From assembly GCF_000466405.1 (NCBI RefSeq), contig NZ_KE952937.1, forward strand, positions 1-64,000: 64,000 nucleotides of DNA, in the 5' to 3' direction. The notes beneath the pieces are model-generated. The model was not told where the DNA came from. It did no database searches and saw only the letters and a program-made list of their open reading frames with translations. The stretch comes from Atopobium sp. oral taxon 810 str. F0209 (GTDB taxonomy: Bacteria; Actinomycetota; Coriobacteriia; Coriobacteriales; Atopobiaceae). Shown piece after piece: positions 38,075-47,310 of the stretch. The position numbers and the translations under genes were made by a program. Position 1 is the stretch's first letter. Each line of letters starts with the position of its first letter.

Positions 38075-39064
38075 TTAGCGATAGCTTATATAGCCAGTAG
38101 TGCCAGATGTATGCGCAGCGGCATCACTGCTGGAGAGTACCGAGGCTATACGCTTGACAGCAGTACGGCTCTGCTGAGCCTCTTTGACTGCGGCACGTTG
38201 CGTAAGTAGCTTGTCTTTAAGCATAGCTGCAGCACGAGCAAGGCTTCCATCATTTTGAGCTTCCAAAAGCTGAGCTGTCGCCATGGTACCTGCAAATCCC
38301 ATGGCTCCTCTCCCCAACCAATTGCCTATAGGCAAAATATTGCTCATCGAACGAGCAATCTGGCGCCAACTTAGCCCGCAAGCCAAAACCAAAGCTGTAT
38401 CTATCAAAAAAGAAGGCGATAAAGAACGGCCAGATGCAGCAGCGATGCTTAAGGCTAATTTGATCTGGTTGACGGTCATGATGGGGAAATCTGAGCCATG
38501 GATAATATCCACAGCGCCAACCGCGGCATTTTGAGCAGCGCAAAGCAGGATCAGCGAATCAATGAGTGTCTGTCTACAAAAACTATAAGATGCAGCAAAG
38601 GCCACGGCTTTATCGCTAGCCTCTACCATCCACTGAGCTAAGGGCTTTGCAAGGTCGGCAATGTTGGAAACTGCAATAGGTGTCAGTAAGTCTTTGAAGC
38701 TTTCGTCCAAATTGTCAAAAGACGGCAAATCCAGACTACTTTCCGCAATCAAAGCGCAGGGAACCCCAGCTTCTGCCAAACGCTTTGCTTCTTTGGCGAC
38801 AAGAGCAAGTTGACTCCCCACAACAAAAATAGCAAGGTCAGGCACCAGCGTGCCGCCCACACCATATTCAAGTTCTTTGATGCTTAATTCAGCACTTGAC
38901 TGCTCGGCACTGAGCAGTCGTTTGAGTTCAAGTGCCACCTCACGAGGAGCAGACATATCGATTATTACCAAAGTATGTGTAGGTGCACAGCGCTGCTCAT
39001 CAGAGCTTTTGCTCTCATTTAAAAGCTCAAGCACGCGCGATAGCGAAAAAGCTTTCTTTGCCAT
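38075..39064 (-). CDS. DUF697 domain protein
   Basis: A 329-aa protein. Its C-terminal half (about residues 165-285) matches the DUF697 pattern: AAQNAAVGAVDIIHGSDFPI, then TVNQIKLALSIAAASG, a hydrophobic helix pair and NWLGRGAMGFAGTMAT. The N-terminal half has an alternating strand/helix pattern (LVIIDMSAP, LAIFVVGS, CALIAESS) like a GTPase-type fold but no P-loop. The family is often membrane-associated and of unknown function. It lies downstream of rodA, with a 12-bp inverted repeat in the gap, and upstream of rplU, so it may be the last gene of the elongation operon. Confidence 0.7.
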   Translation of the reverse strand: MAKKAFSLSRVLELLNESKSSDEQRCAPTHTLVIIDMSAPREVALELKRLLSAEQSSAELSIKELEYGVGGTLVPDLAIFVVGSQLALVAKEAKRLAEAGVPCALIAESSLDLPSFDNLDESFKDLLTPIAVSNIADLAKPLAQWMVEASDKAVAFAASYSFCRQTLIDSLILLCAAQNAAVGAVDIIHGSDFPIMTVNQIKLALSIAAASGRSLSPSFLIDTALVLACGLSWRQIARSMSNILPIGNWLGRGAMGFAGTMATAQLLEAQNDGSLARAAAMLKDKLLTQRAAVKEAQQSRTAVKRIASVLSSSDAAAHTSGTTGYISYR

Positions 39065-39081
39065 GCCAGTTTCTCCTCTAC

Positions 39082-39120
39082 CCTGTTTTTCTTTTCCATT
39101 TTAACGTCAAGAAAAACAGG
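39082..39120. repeat. 12-bp perfect inverted repeat between rodA and the DUF697 gene
   Basis: CCTGTTTTTCTT (39082-39093) and AAGAAAAACAGG (39109-39120) are perfect complements with a 15-base loop. They lie directly upstream of the DUF697 ribosome site. A T-run lies in the arm, not after it, so it is not a textbook terminator. It could be a leader hairpin or an operator. Confidence 0.5.
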
Positions 39121-39150
39121 TGCCATGATAGATGCGTCTTATTTATTTAC

Positions 39151-40359
39151 CTATGCAGCTTTTGGTCGATGGTGCCAAATAGATTGAATAATGCCTGCAG
39201 CGGATAGCTGTACAACCATCGAAGATGAACCAAAACTAATAAACGGCAAAGGAATGCCAGTAATAGGCATAACTCCGATGCACATACCCACATTTTGCAA
39301 GAGCTGAAAAGTCCACATTGTGGCAATACCTGCAAGCAACAATTTTGCATAAGGCGATTCAAAACGACGCGCAAGCCAAATCGTAGAAAATATTGCCCAA
39401 CCAAAGAGAGCTAAAAGCAAAGTTGCCCCCATAAAACCAAACTCTTCAGCCAAAAGAGCAAAAACAAAGTCAGTATGTGCCTCAGGCAAAAAGCCCGACC
39501 AAGCCTGACTCGCATTGCCGATACCTTTGCCAAATAGGCCACCCGAACCAACTGCGATTTTTGCCTGTAGCAGGTTATAGCCATCGCCAGCAGGATCTAC
39601 CGAAGGATCAACAAAGACAAGCAGACGTTTGAGCTGATAAGCCTTAAGCAGTTTGAGAGCGCGCGGAACATTGTCAGCCAATGAGAGACCAACAACCAAT
39701 GCAGCAACAGCCACCACCAAACCAATGGTAATGAGCACCCAACTCTTCTTGGCGCCAGACATAATGATGATGGAGGCACCTACAACAAAAACAATGAGGC
39801 CCGTACCAAGGTCCTGAATAATCAAAATGGCAAAAATAGCAGCAAGTACACCGCAAATCTTAAAATAGTCCCGCAGAGTATCAATCTTGCCATTGTATTC
39901 TGCACCAAGACCTGCCATCAAAAAAATTGTGAGCACTTTGACAATTTCTGAAGGCTGGAAACGCAAACCTACCAAGGGTATTTTGACCCAGCCTGTCATA
40001 CCCTTGGCAGAAATGCCAAAGCCGGGGACATTGGGTAACAAAATCAGTCCAACGATGATGACAAAAAGCACAATCGAAGATGACTGCATCACGCGATAGT
40101 CACTACGCCAAATGGCAAGCGCCAACGCAAAACCCATCATGATACCTAGCAGATGTCGAGGAAAAGAGACATCAGCGATAGTACGAGAAGCAGACCAGAT
40201 GATTATGGTGCCGTAGCATACTAACAGTAATACAGGCACAAGTCCGCCTAGATAGAAGCTACTCAAAGGCCCTGCAAGGCGACCTTTTTTTGTAGATGAG
40301 ATACTTTGCTTGTCAAAAAGTGAGCGGACATGCTCAAAAAAAGAAGATTTATCTGCCAT
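39151..40359 (-). CDS. rodA: Peptidoglycan glycosyltransferase RodA (SEDS family)
   Basis: Polymerises lipid II for lateral wall growth together with PBP2. About ten membrane segments are present. SEDS motifs include VGLRFQPSEIVKVL, YQLKRLLVFVDPSVDPAGDG, PEAHTDFVFALLAEEFGF and ITGIPLPFISFGSSS. At 402 aa it is normal. Position after mrdA identifies it as RodA rather than FtsW. Confidence 0.94.
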   Translation of the reverse strand: MADKSSFFEHVRSLFDKQSISSTKKGRLAGPLSSFYLGGLVPVLLLVCYGTIIIWSASRTIADVSFPRHLLGIMMGFALALAIWRSDYRVMQSSSIVLFVIIVGLILLPNVPGFGISAKGMTGWVKIPLVGLRFQPSEIVKVLTIFLMAGLGAEYNGKIDTLRDYFKICGVLAAIFAILIIQDLGTGLIVFVVGASIIIMSGAKKSWVLITIGLVVAVAALVVGLSLADNVPRALKLLKAYQLKRLLVFVDPSVDPAGDGYNLLQAKIAVGSGGLFGKGIGNASQAWSGFLPEAHTDFVFALLAEEFGFMGATLLLALFGWAIFSTIWLARRFESPYAKLLLAGIATMWTFQLLQNVGMCIGVMPITGIPLPFISFGSSSMVVQLSAAGIIQSIWHHRPKAA

Positions 40360-40360
40360 G

Positions 40361-42391
40361 TTATCTATCCCCCTCTACTTCTTGCTCAGATGTATCGGGT
40401 TGACCATAGATAGCACCAAGTACGTCACGAACAACATAAAGAGCCGAAGCGCTACCAAAACCTGCATATTCCAAGCATGATGCAACAACATACTTGGGCT
40501 TATCTGCAGGAACATAGGAAATAAACCAACCATGAGGCTGATCATGGCCAGACTCTGCAGTACCAGTTTTGCCCGCAACACGCACAGACATATTGGTGAA
40601 ATGGGATGCCTGAGCTTCAGATTCATCATAGACAACACCTTTGAGTGCCCTATGTATCAAATCAAAGTTCGTATCGCTTTCCTTGACCTTTTTGGGATCT
40701 TTTGCTTTGTAATCGATAACTGATCCGGAACCCTCACGCGACATAACACTTTTAAGCACATGTGGAGTAAACCAGTATCCACCATTCGCCAGACCAGCAT
40801 AAACACAACTCATCTGCAACGGTGTTACCAACAGGTCGCCCTGACCTATAGCAAGGTTGGTATTGTCGCCTCCTTGCCAGCTACGCGCATTGTCATCCGC
40901 TGAGCTAAAGTAGTTCCATTTCCATTTTGCATCAGGTACACGTCCCACGGATTCGCTAGGCAAATCAATACCTGTCGCTTTGCCTAAGCCCCAAGAACGA
41001 TATTTATCTTGCAAAGCTTCGGGGGTCTTGGAATAAAAGATTGCTTTGCCAATCTCATAAAAAACGACGTCACAGGAAAAAACTATGCCCGTCTCAATGG
41101 ACATAATGCCATGACCGTCATGGTTCCAGCAGTACTGACCATAATCTTTGCCAAAACCAGTCCAATAGCCTGTGCAATTATAGGTAGAGCTTTGAGTTGC
41201 AAGTTGATTGTCCAGCGCTGCCAAGGCAGAGAGCGGTTTAATGGTGGAGGCAGAAGGATACTGACCAGTTACGGCGCGATTGAGTAGAGGATTGTCACTT
41301 TCTTCCTTACCAAGTTCTTCCCAGTCGGAAGCAGAGATACCGCCGACAAAAATATTGGGTGAAAATGTTGGCTCACTTGCCATAGCAATAATCTCACCAT
41401 TAGTGACATCCATGCAGACGACACAGCCTGCAATACGATCTTCGTTTTCAGGCTTTGAAAGCTTTTTTATAATCTTTTGTAAAGCCTCTTCAGCAGCCTT
41501 TTGGACATCGATATCCAAAGTCAGCATCACGTCAGAGCCAGGCTGGGGATCAACGGTGCTGACATGATCAAGCACCTTGCCATCTGCGTTGACGTACACG
41601 GTTTTTTCACCGCGAATACCTTGCAAGACAGTCTCATACTGATACTCAACACCAGCCTGACCTACCGTATCTCCCGACTGATAGTCAGCATTACCACCTG
41701 TACTTTTTTCTTTGGCATTTTTGAGCTGCTCAGCAGATATGGTGCCCGTATAGCCAACAACATGAGCGGCAAGACTGCCATGGGGATAAAGACGTACCGT
41801 ACGCTGTTCAACCGTGACATCATGAAAAAGATACGGACGCTCTTCAATATAAGCCACAGTATGGCGAGAAACGTCAGAAGCAACGGTGCGCATGCTTTGT
41901 GCGCCATCGGTCGTATCTTGAATTTTGCGACGCACTGCATGCCAAGGCATACCAATAAGGTTGCCAAGAAGCTGGCACTCTAGCTGATCGTCTGCAACTA
42001 CCGACGAAGCAGTAACTGTCAAAGAAGACCTATTGGTAACGAGCTCATTGCCATTGCGATCCAAAATGCGTCCACGCGGAGCTGGGGTCGAAATGGTACG
42101 GGTGCGATTGGATTCAGCCTGCTGACTATAAGTATTGGTAGAGAGGAGTTGCATGGACCAAAGCTTGACCCAAAGTGCAGCAATTACTGTGCCCGAAAAA
42201 ATACCTAGCCCACCCAAACGCTCACGAAAACCAGTATCTGATGAGTTGCCAGCACCACCTGTTGCGCGAGGTGCTGCACCACCGATATCAAAGGTAAAGC
42301 GTGATTCCCCTCGCCCAAATATCAAAAAAATGACAATAAGGGCAAGAGCGATGAGCAAGCAGATGACTACAATGACCGCGGTCATACTCAT
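40361..42391 (-). CDS. mrdA: Penicillin-binding protein 2 (class B transpeptidase)
   Basis: Cross-links peptidoglycan during elongation. A short N-terminal cytoplasmic/membrane part (first segment about 5-26, second about 60-80) precedes the PBP dimerisation region (RGRILDRNGNELVTNRS, about 107). The transpeptidase domain has SxxK at Ser382-Lys385 (PSASTIKPLS), SCD in GIVFSCDVVFYEIG and KTG in VAGKTGTAESGH. At 676 aa it is normal. The second hydrophobic segment near 60-80 after a Gly-rich linker is somewhat unusual. Confidence 0.93.
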   Translation of the reverse strand: MSMTAVIVVICLLIALALIVIFLIFGRGESRFTFDIGGAAPRATGGAGNSSDTGFRERLGGLGIFSGTVIAALWVKLWSMQLLSTNTYSQQAESNRTRTISTPAPRGRILDRNGNELVTNRSSLTVTASSVVADDQLECQLLGNLIGMPWHAVRRKIQDTTDGAQSMRTVASDVSRHTVAYIEERPYLFHDVTVEQRTVRLYPHGSLAAHVVGYTGTISAEQLKNAKEKSTGGNADYQSGDTVGQAGVEYQYETVLQGIRGEKTVYVNADGKVLDHVSTVDPQPGSDVMLTLDIDVQKAAEEALQKIIKKLSKPENEDRIAGCVVCMDVTNGEIIAMASEPTFSPNIFVGGISASDWEELGKEESDNPLLNRAVTGQYPSASTIKPLSALAALDNQLATQSSTYNCTGYWTGFGKDYGQYCWNHDGHGIMSIETGIVFSCDVVFYEIGKAIFYSKTPEALQDKYRSWGLGKATGIDLPSESVGRVPDAKWKWNYFSSADDNARSWQGGDNTNLAIGQGDLLVTPLQMSCVYAGLANGGYWFTPHVLKSVMSREGSGSVIDYKAKDPKKVKESDTNFDLIHRALKGVVYDESEAQASHFTNMSVRVAGKTGTAESGHDQPHGWFISYVPADKPKYVVASCLEYAGFGSASALYVVRDVLGAIYGQPDTSEQEVEGDR

Positions 42392-42399
42392 AGCTTTGC

Positions 42400-42975
42400 C
42401 TACAGCTTTCCTAGGTCGTAATGACCACCACCACGGCGTTTGCCTGCAAGTCCAGCTTTACGCGCTGTTTTCATGGCAGAATTACCAGACCCCAAATTTA
42501 AGAAATGAGCAAAAATAGCAAAAACTATTAGTGTCAGCAAAAAAGTCGGCAGCGTTCTCAACACTATGGCATCAACAAAAGACTTGGAAACACCAATAAA
42601 AAGCATGGTTAAGTGATATACCAAGGTGGCCACCAACGAGCTAGCAGCAAAAGCAGTGGTACTTTCAGCAGGTTCATCAGACAGCCTATTACGCTCTTCG
42701 GATCCTAGGGCATAACTCATCACGGTAAGCAAGAAAGCCATCAAACCAAAGGGTCCTGTGGTAGATAGGTCATAAAACACGCCGGCAGCAAAACTAACAA
42801 GCACACCAGCTCCACCACCAACAGATAAAGAGACAATTCCAGCAAATACCATGGCAATATTTGCGCGTCCATCTCCGATACCAATATTGGGAGCCAAGGC
42901 CAGCTGAAGCAAAATGCAAATCAGCGCCAAAACACCAAAGGAGCGGCGATTTTTATTTTTGTCACGTATTTGCAT
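42400..42975 (-). CDS. mreD: Rod-shape determining protein MreD
   Basis: A 191-aa polytopic protein with about five to six membrane segments, a poorly conserved family. It is recognised mainly by its place between mreC and mrdA and by the hydrophobic pattern. The C-terminal 25 residues are basic (KTARKAGLAGKRRGGG). It completes the MreBCD scaffold. Confidence 0.85.
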   Translation of the reverse strand: MQIRDKNKNRRSFGVLALICILLQLALAPNIGIGDGRANIAMVFAGIVSLSVGGGAGVLVSFAAGVFYDLSTTGPFGLMAFLLTVMSYALGSEERNRLSDEPAESTTAFAASSLVATLVYHLTMLFIGVSKSFVDAIVLRTLPTFLLTLIVFAIFAHFLNLGSGNSAMKTARKAGLAGKRRGGGHYDLGKL

Positions 42976-42981
42976 GGCTGC

Positions 42982-44001
42982 CTACTCCCCTCCCGAGGAT
43001 GAGTTGTCAGAACCATCAGAGCTGTCGCTACTACCCGAAGCAGAACTGTCACTACCGGAACTGTTGTTGACACCTTTTACTTGCTTTGAATCTTGTTTAT
43101 CGGCAGCTGCAATTTCTTCTTCTGTAGCTTCTTGTCCTTCGGTAAGCGAGGTAACCACCAATACTTCTTCAAAATTCTCCGTAGAAGAAAGGGTAGAAAC
43201 CTGGATATCTAGATAAAGCGCTCCTGTTGTACGATTGACGTTATACACGCGCCCTAGAGGTAGACCTTTGGGGAAAACACCGCCCAATCCACTGGTAACT
43301 ACCATATCTCCTACTTCAACTTTTTGATCAGTACCAATCAAAGTGAGATGTAGGGTGCCATCGGCAGAACCATTAAGCATGCCTTGAACACGAGTACCTT
43401 GAAGCATTGCTGCCACACTAGAGCCCTCATCAGTAAGCAGGCGCACGGTCGAAGACGTAGGACCACAAGCGATAGTCTGGCCAATAATACCTGCAGCATC
43501 AGTAACAGGCATACCTACTGCAAGACCCGCAAGCGTACCTTTATCAATGGTAACTGTAGAACTCCAAGAGTCAGTAGAACCAGCAATAATACGCGCTGCC
43601 GTAGACTTGAGATTGTAGGAATCCTGTAAGTCCAAGAGCTTCTGTAGACGTTTTGCCGTTTGCTGAGCTTCTTCAAGCTCAGCGTTACGAGCGGTCAACT
43701 TTTCGTTGCGAGTCTTGAGCTCAGAGAGTGTTTCCTGACTCGAAGTAAGGTTGGCAAAGATATTTCCCAAACCTTGAAAAGGTGCCGTAACGGCAGCACC
43801 CAATACCTTCACAGGAGTCGTAATCACCTGAAAGCCACCACGGATACTATTGAGAGGACCTTTTCCTGCTTCGCGATTTCCTAAAGTAAAAAATACCACG
43901 GAAAGCACAACGCACACGACTGCAACTCGCAAGCCATTATTAACACTGCGCTTACGCAGTTGAGCAGGCGTACCAAGTCCGCCGAGTGAATGACGAGGCA
44001 T
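42982..44001 (-). CDS. mreC: Cell shape-determining protein MreC
   Basis: One membrane segment (about residues 22-40) is followed by a coiled coil (about 85-125, LSELKTRNEKLTARNAELEE) and the periplasmic-type beta-barrel domain (DSWSSTVTIDKG, VTSGLGGVFPKGLPLG). The last 30 residues are an almost pure Ser/Gly/Asp tail (SSGSDSSASGSSDSSDGSD). At 339 aa it is longer than usual because of that tail, which may be an extracytoplasmic flexible end. Confidence 0.92.
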   Translation of the reverse strand: MPRHSLGGLGTPAQLRKRSVNNGLRVAVVCVVLSVVFFTLGNREAGKGPLNSIRGGFQVITTPVKVLGAAVTAPFQGLGNIFANLTSSQETLSELKTRNEKLTARNAELEEAQQTAKRLQKLLDLQDSYNLKSTAARIIAGSTDSWSSTVTIDKGTLAGLAVGMPVTDAAGIIGQTIACGPTSSTVRLLTDEGSSVAAMLQGTRVQGMLNGSADGTLHLTLIGTDQKVEVGDMVVTSGLGGVFPKGLPLGRVYNVNRTTGALYLDIQVSTLSSTENFEEVLVVTSLTEGQEATEEEIAAADKQDSKQVKGVNNSSGSDSSASGSSDSSDGSDNSSSGGE

Positions 44002-44012
44002 GTTATAGCCTC

Positions 44013-45065
44013 CTACTGACCCGCACTCTGTACGAAGCCACCCGTCAATGCATTGGCCTCAAGGACCTTGGCACAGCCGTTAACGACGTTTTCGAGTGCA
44101 GTAGGACTCACGTTGACGGGCACACCGGTCTCATCACGCAAACGTTGATCAAGACCGCGCAGCAAACCACCGCCACCAGTCAGGAGGATTCCGTAATACA
44201 TCAGGTCACTCGCAAGGTCAGGAGGAGTTATATCCAAAGCATCCTTAACTGCCTTGGTAACATCGTCCAAGGGCTTGTCAAGAGCGCGTCGAATTTCCTC
44301 GCTTTCAATGCGTACAGCCTTGGGTAGACCGCTCATAACATCACGGCCATTGACCTCAACATCCAATTCCTCTGCCAAGGGTGCAGCAGAGCCAACCTTA
44401 ATCTTGATGTCCTCTGCCGTACGCTCACCAATGGAAAGATTGTATGCATCACGTACGTGCTCAAGGATAACCTGGTCAAACTCATCACCAGCAGTACGAA
44501 TCGACTGAGATACAACGATGCCACCCATAGCAATAACAGCAACCTCAGTAGTGCCGCCACCAATATCAACAACCATGGATCCCGTTGGATCTTCAATGGG
44601 TAAATCAGCACCAATAGCGGCAGCCATAGGCTCTTCGATTAAATATGCCTGACGAGCACCAGCCTGGATAGTGGCCTCAAAAACAGCGCGCTTCTCGACG
44701 GAAGTTACACCGGAAGGCACACAGACAACAACACGGGGACGAGGTGACCAAGGGTACTGCCTAGATTGAGAACCGCGAGCTTTCTCGATGAAATAACGAA
44801 GCATAACTTCAGTTACATCAAAGTCAGCAATAACGCCGTCCTTGAGTGGGCGCTCAGCAATGATAGAACCAGGAGTACGACCAATCATGCGCTTTGCATC
44901 AGCGCCGACTGCCAGCACTCTATCCTCACTTTTATCGATAGCGACAACGGAGGGCTCATTAATTACGATACCTTGACCGCGAACAGCAACCAACGTATTT
45001 GCTGTTCCAAGGTCAATTGCAAGATCACCGCTATACTCTCCGAAGAGTGTATCGAGAATCGACAT
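44013..45065 (-). CDS. mreB: Rod shape-determining actin homologue MreB
   Basis: Bacterial actin organising elongation. Nucleotide motifs are DLAIDLGTANTLV (phosphate 1), MVVDIGGGTTEVAVIAMGG (phosphate 2) and LLTGGGGLLRG (adenosine). The connecting IEEPMAAAIGADLP block is standard. At 350 aa it is normal. First gene of mreB-mreC-mreD-mrdA-rodA, downstream of a TPR protein in the same direction. Confidence 0.96.
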   Translation of the reverse strand: MSILDTLFGEYSGDLAIDLGTANTLVAVRGQGIVINEPSVVAIDKSEDRVLAVGADAKRMIGRTPGSIIAERPLKDGVIADFDVTEVMLRYFIEKARGSQSRQYPWSPRPRVVVCVPSGVTSVEKRAVFEATIQAGARQAYLIEEPMAAAIGADLPIEDPTGSMVVDIGGGTTEVAVIAMGGIVVSQSIRTAGDEFDQVILEHVRDAYNLSIGERTAEDIKIKVGSAAPLAEELDVEVNGRDVMSGLPKAVRIESEEIRRALDKPLDDVTKAVKDALDITPPDLASDLMYYGILLTGGGGLLRGLDQRLRDETGVPVNVSPTALENVVNGCAKVLEANALTGGFVQSAGQ

Positions 45066-45084
45066 CTTCCCTGCCTTCTACCTG

Positions 45085-46569
45085 CTAGTTCTGGGACGTC
45101 TGGGTGTTTGAATCGGTACTTTGAGTGTTGTTTTGAGCGTTCTGCTCGGAAGTATTTTGAGTGTCGGTGGCAGTGTTGCTTTGGGTGGCAGCATTATCGG
45201 TAGACTGAGTTGTACTTGTATCAGTCTTATCCGCATTATCAGACTGCGAAGTATCAGTCTCAAGTTTAGCATCGCTACCGCCAGTTGAAGGAGATTGCAA
45301 TTCTATCTTGGCAACCTTCCAACCAATACCTTCACGAACAAGGGTTGCAGTATATGCCAGCGAACCACCATCTTGCAGTTTGACATCAACAAGCACTTTG
45401 GAAGTACTCATGGACTGTTCTTGAGTAACAGCTGTGACCGACTTCACACCTGCAGGAAGATTTTGGTCAAGCTGCTTGCGAGCATCGTCGGTCAGCTTGG
45501 GAGACACAAGACCAGAGTAGTCAGCACCTTCATTTGCCTTCTCAAAAAGGCTGGTAGTGACATCAGCCTGCATAGGCCAGCCATAGCCTTTCCAATACGC
45601 AAAGGCAGCTGCGCCCAAAAGAAGTACCAAAATGAAGAAGATAATAAAGAAGACTTTAAGGCCACCATGCTTGTGCTTGCGACGAATCTTTTTATCTTGC
45701 TTTACAACTTCTTCTTCATCAAGAGAAAAGAATCCCGTATCCTCAGGCGAAGGAATAAATTCACCAGACTTGCCCAATGGATCAAGCGGATCAACGCCTG
45801 CGCTCACACTTTGAGAGCCATATCCCGCAGCAGCCAAAAGTGCATCTGTCTCAGAAGGACCATTACCTGTCTGGGCACTTAATGCGCGCTGTGCGGCATC
45901 TGCGGAGATGCGCTCCTCGGGTGTTAGCTGATAGCGACCATCAGTGGTAGCGCGACCAAAAGCATCGGCAGCTTCGGACATACGATTTGCCGCTACATAG
46001 GCAAGACCCATAGAGGCGTAAATCTTATTTTGATTGTCGTCAGCAGTCGCAAAATCAAGGGCAGTACGATATGCCTCGATAGCATCTGCCGCACGACCTA
46101 ACTTCATAAAGCAAGAGCCTAGCTTGGTCAGGGCTGAAGAAGGCTTGGGGTTGGACTCGTCAATTGCGGCATTGCGATAAGCAACGCCACCATCGCGCGC
46201 ATCGCCCACCTGCAGATAGGCGTCACCCAAAGCCATATAAGCCTTGTAAGGTGTAGCATAACTGCCATCTTTAGTCGCCATTGTCAAAGAAGCAATAGCT
46301 TCCTGAGGACGACCTGCGGCAAGCAAGGCGCGGCCGCGATTGCAGGCGAGTGCGCCCGCGTGACCATAGTTGGAGTCACGAAGGGCATCGGCATAAGAAA
46401 CTGCAGCCTCGTCATAGCGAGCAAGACGCATGTAGCAGTTACCAAGAAGGTGGTCAATCTGACCAGACACCTCACCAGGACCTTTTGCCTGAGCAAATAG
46501 CTCTGCTGCAACACCAAAGTTTGCCTGTTTGTATGCTTCGTTTCCCGCTTCAAACGCTTGTGTATTCAC
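45085..46569 (-). CDS. TPR-repeat membrane protein with low-complexity tail
   Basis: The 494-aa protein has about six tetratricopeptide-like repeats in the first 225 residues (for example DHLLGNCYMRLARYDEAAVSY). A basic linker (KIRRKHKHGG) leads into one membrane segment near residue 310. An extracytoplasmic domain of about 110 residues follows (LTDDARKQLDQNLPAGVKSV). The final 60 residues are almost only Thr, Ser, Gln, Asn and Asp. The topology puts the TPRs in the cytoplasm. Proximity to mreB suggests an envelope role, but no function can be assigned. The start is GTG. Confidence 0.75.
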   Translation of the reverse strand: MNTQAFEAGNEAYKQANFGVAAELFAQAKGPGEVSGQIDHLLGNCYMRLARYDEAAVSYADALRDSNYGHAGALACNRGRALLAAGRPQEAIASLTMATKDGSYATPYKAYMALGDAYLQVGDARDGGVAYRNAAIDESNPKPSSALTKLGSCFMKLGRAADAIEAYRTALDFATADDNQNKIYASMGLAYVAANRMSEAADAFGRATTDGRYQLTPEERISADAAQRALSAQTGNGPSETDALLAAAGYGSQSVSAGVDPLDPLGKSGEFIPSPEDTGFFSLDEEEVVKQDKKIRRKHKHGGLKVFFIIFFILVLLLGAAAFAYWKGYGWPMQADVTTSLFEKANEGADYSGLVSPKLTDDARKQLDQNLPAGVKSVTAVTQEQSMSTSKVLVDVKLQDGGSLAYTATLVREGIGWKVAKIELQSPSTGGSDAKLETDTSQSDNADKTDTSTTQSTDNAATQSNTATDTQNTSEQNAQNNTQSTDSNTQTSQN

Positions 46570-46633
46570 TCTGGGACGCTCCTATCATTCTTGAGCCTAG
46601 TTCAGCCAACCACGCTCAGGCACTTACTTAGGC

Positions 46634-47176
46634 TTACGCATGCTCAATGCGAATTGAATTAATAATATCGCCTGCACGCAGAGATTGCTCAATCTCAAGA
46701 CCCTCAATTGTCTGGCCAAAGACAGTGTAACCAGAGTCTAGCCCATGCTGAGCGCCTAGGCAGAAATAGAATTGAGAACCTGCTGAATCAGGCGACTGAG
46801 AACGCGCCATAGCAAGAGCGCCATCATCATGGGAATTGCGAGGATTGGTCGTAAATTCCTGTTTGATACGATAGCCAGGACCACCTGTACCAGGCATGCC
46901 ATCAGGGCCAATCTTGCCTGCAGCAACATCAGCAGCAGACATATCGCGCGTATTGGGACAACCGCCTTGGATAACAAAACCAGGAACATAGCGGTGGAAC
47001 TTTAGACCATCATAAAAACCAGCCGAAGCCAACTCGCAAAAGTTTGCTACATGAATAGGCGCGCCCGCACCATCAAGACGCACGCGAATTGCACCCTTAT
47101 TAGTATCGATCGTAGCAATCTCATCGCCTACGACCTTATATTCAGGCTCATAGAGCGGATCAGAGAAGAAACCCAT
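46634..47176 (-). CDS. Cyclophilin-type peptidyl-prolyl isomerase
   Basis: Isomerises prolyl bonds. The catalytic blocks are present: FHRYVPGFVIQGGCP (the FHR motif), ALAMARSQSPDSAGSQFYF and VFGQTIEGLE. There is no signal peptide or membrane segment, so it is cytoplasmic. I prefer the ATG at 47174-47176 (180 aa). A GTG four codons upstream touches the purine tract. Confidence 0.92.
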   Translation of the reverse strand: MGFFSDPLYEPEYKVVGDEIATIDTNKGAIRVRLDGAGAPIHVANFCELASAGFYDGLKFHRYVPGFVIQGGCPNTRDMSAADVAAGKIGPDGMPGTGGPGYRIKQEFTTNPRNSHDDGALAMARSQSPDSAGSQFYFCLGAQHGLDSGYTVFGQTIEGLEIEQSLRAGDIINSIRIEHA

Positions 47177-47310
47177 GTGTCTGCTCACCTCTCACTACGG
47201 CATGTTGCCAGCAGCATTAAACATATCTGTACGAGTTTACCAGCGCAAGCCGCGTTTCACATATTCGGCAGACGCCAAGTTATAGTTAAGAATAAACCAT
47301 AAGCTCAGAT

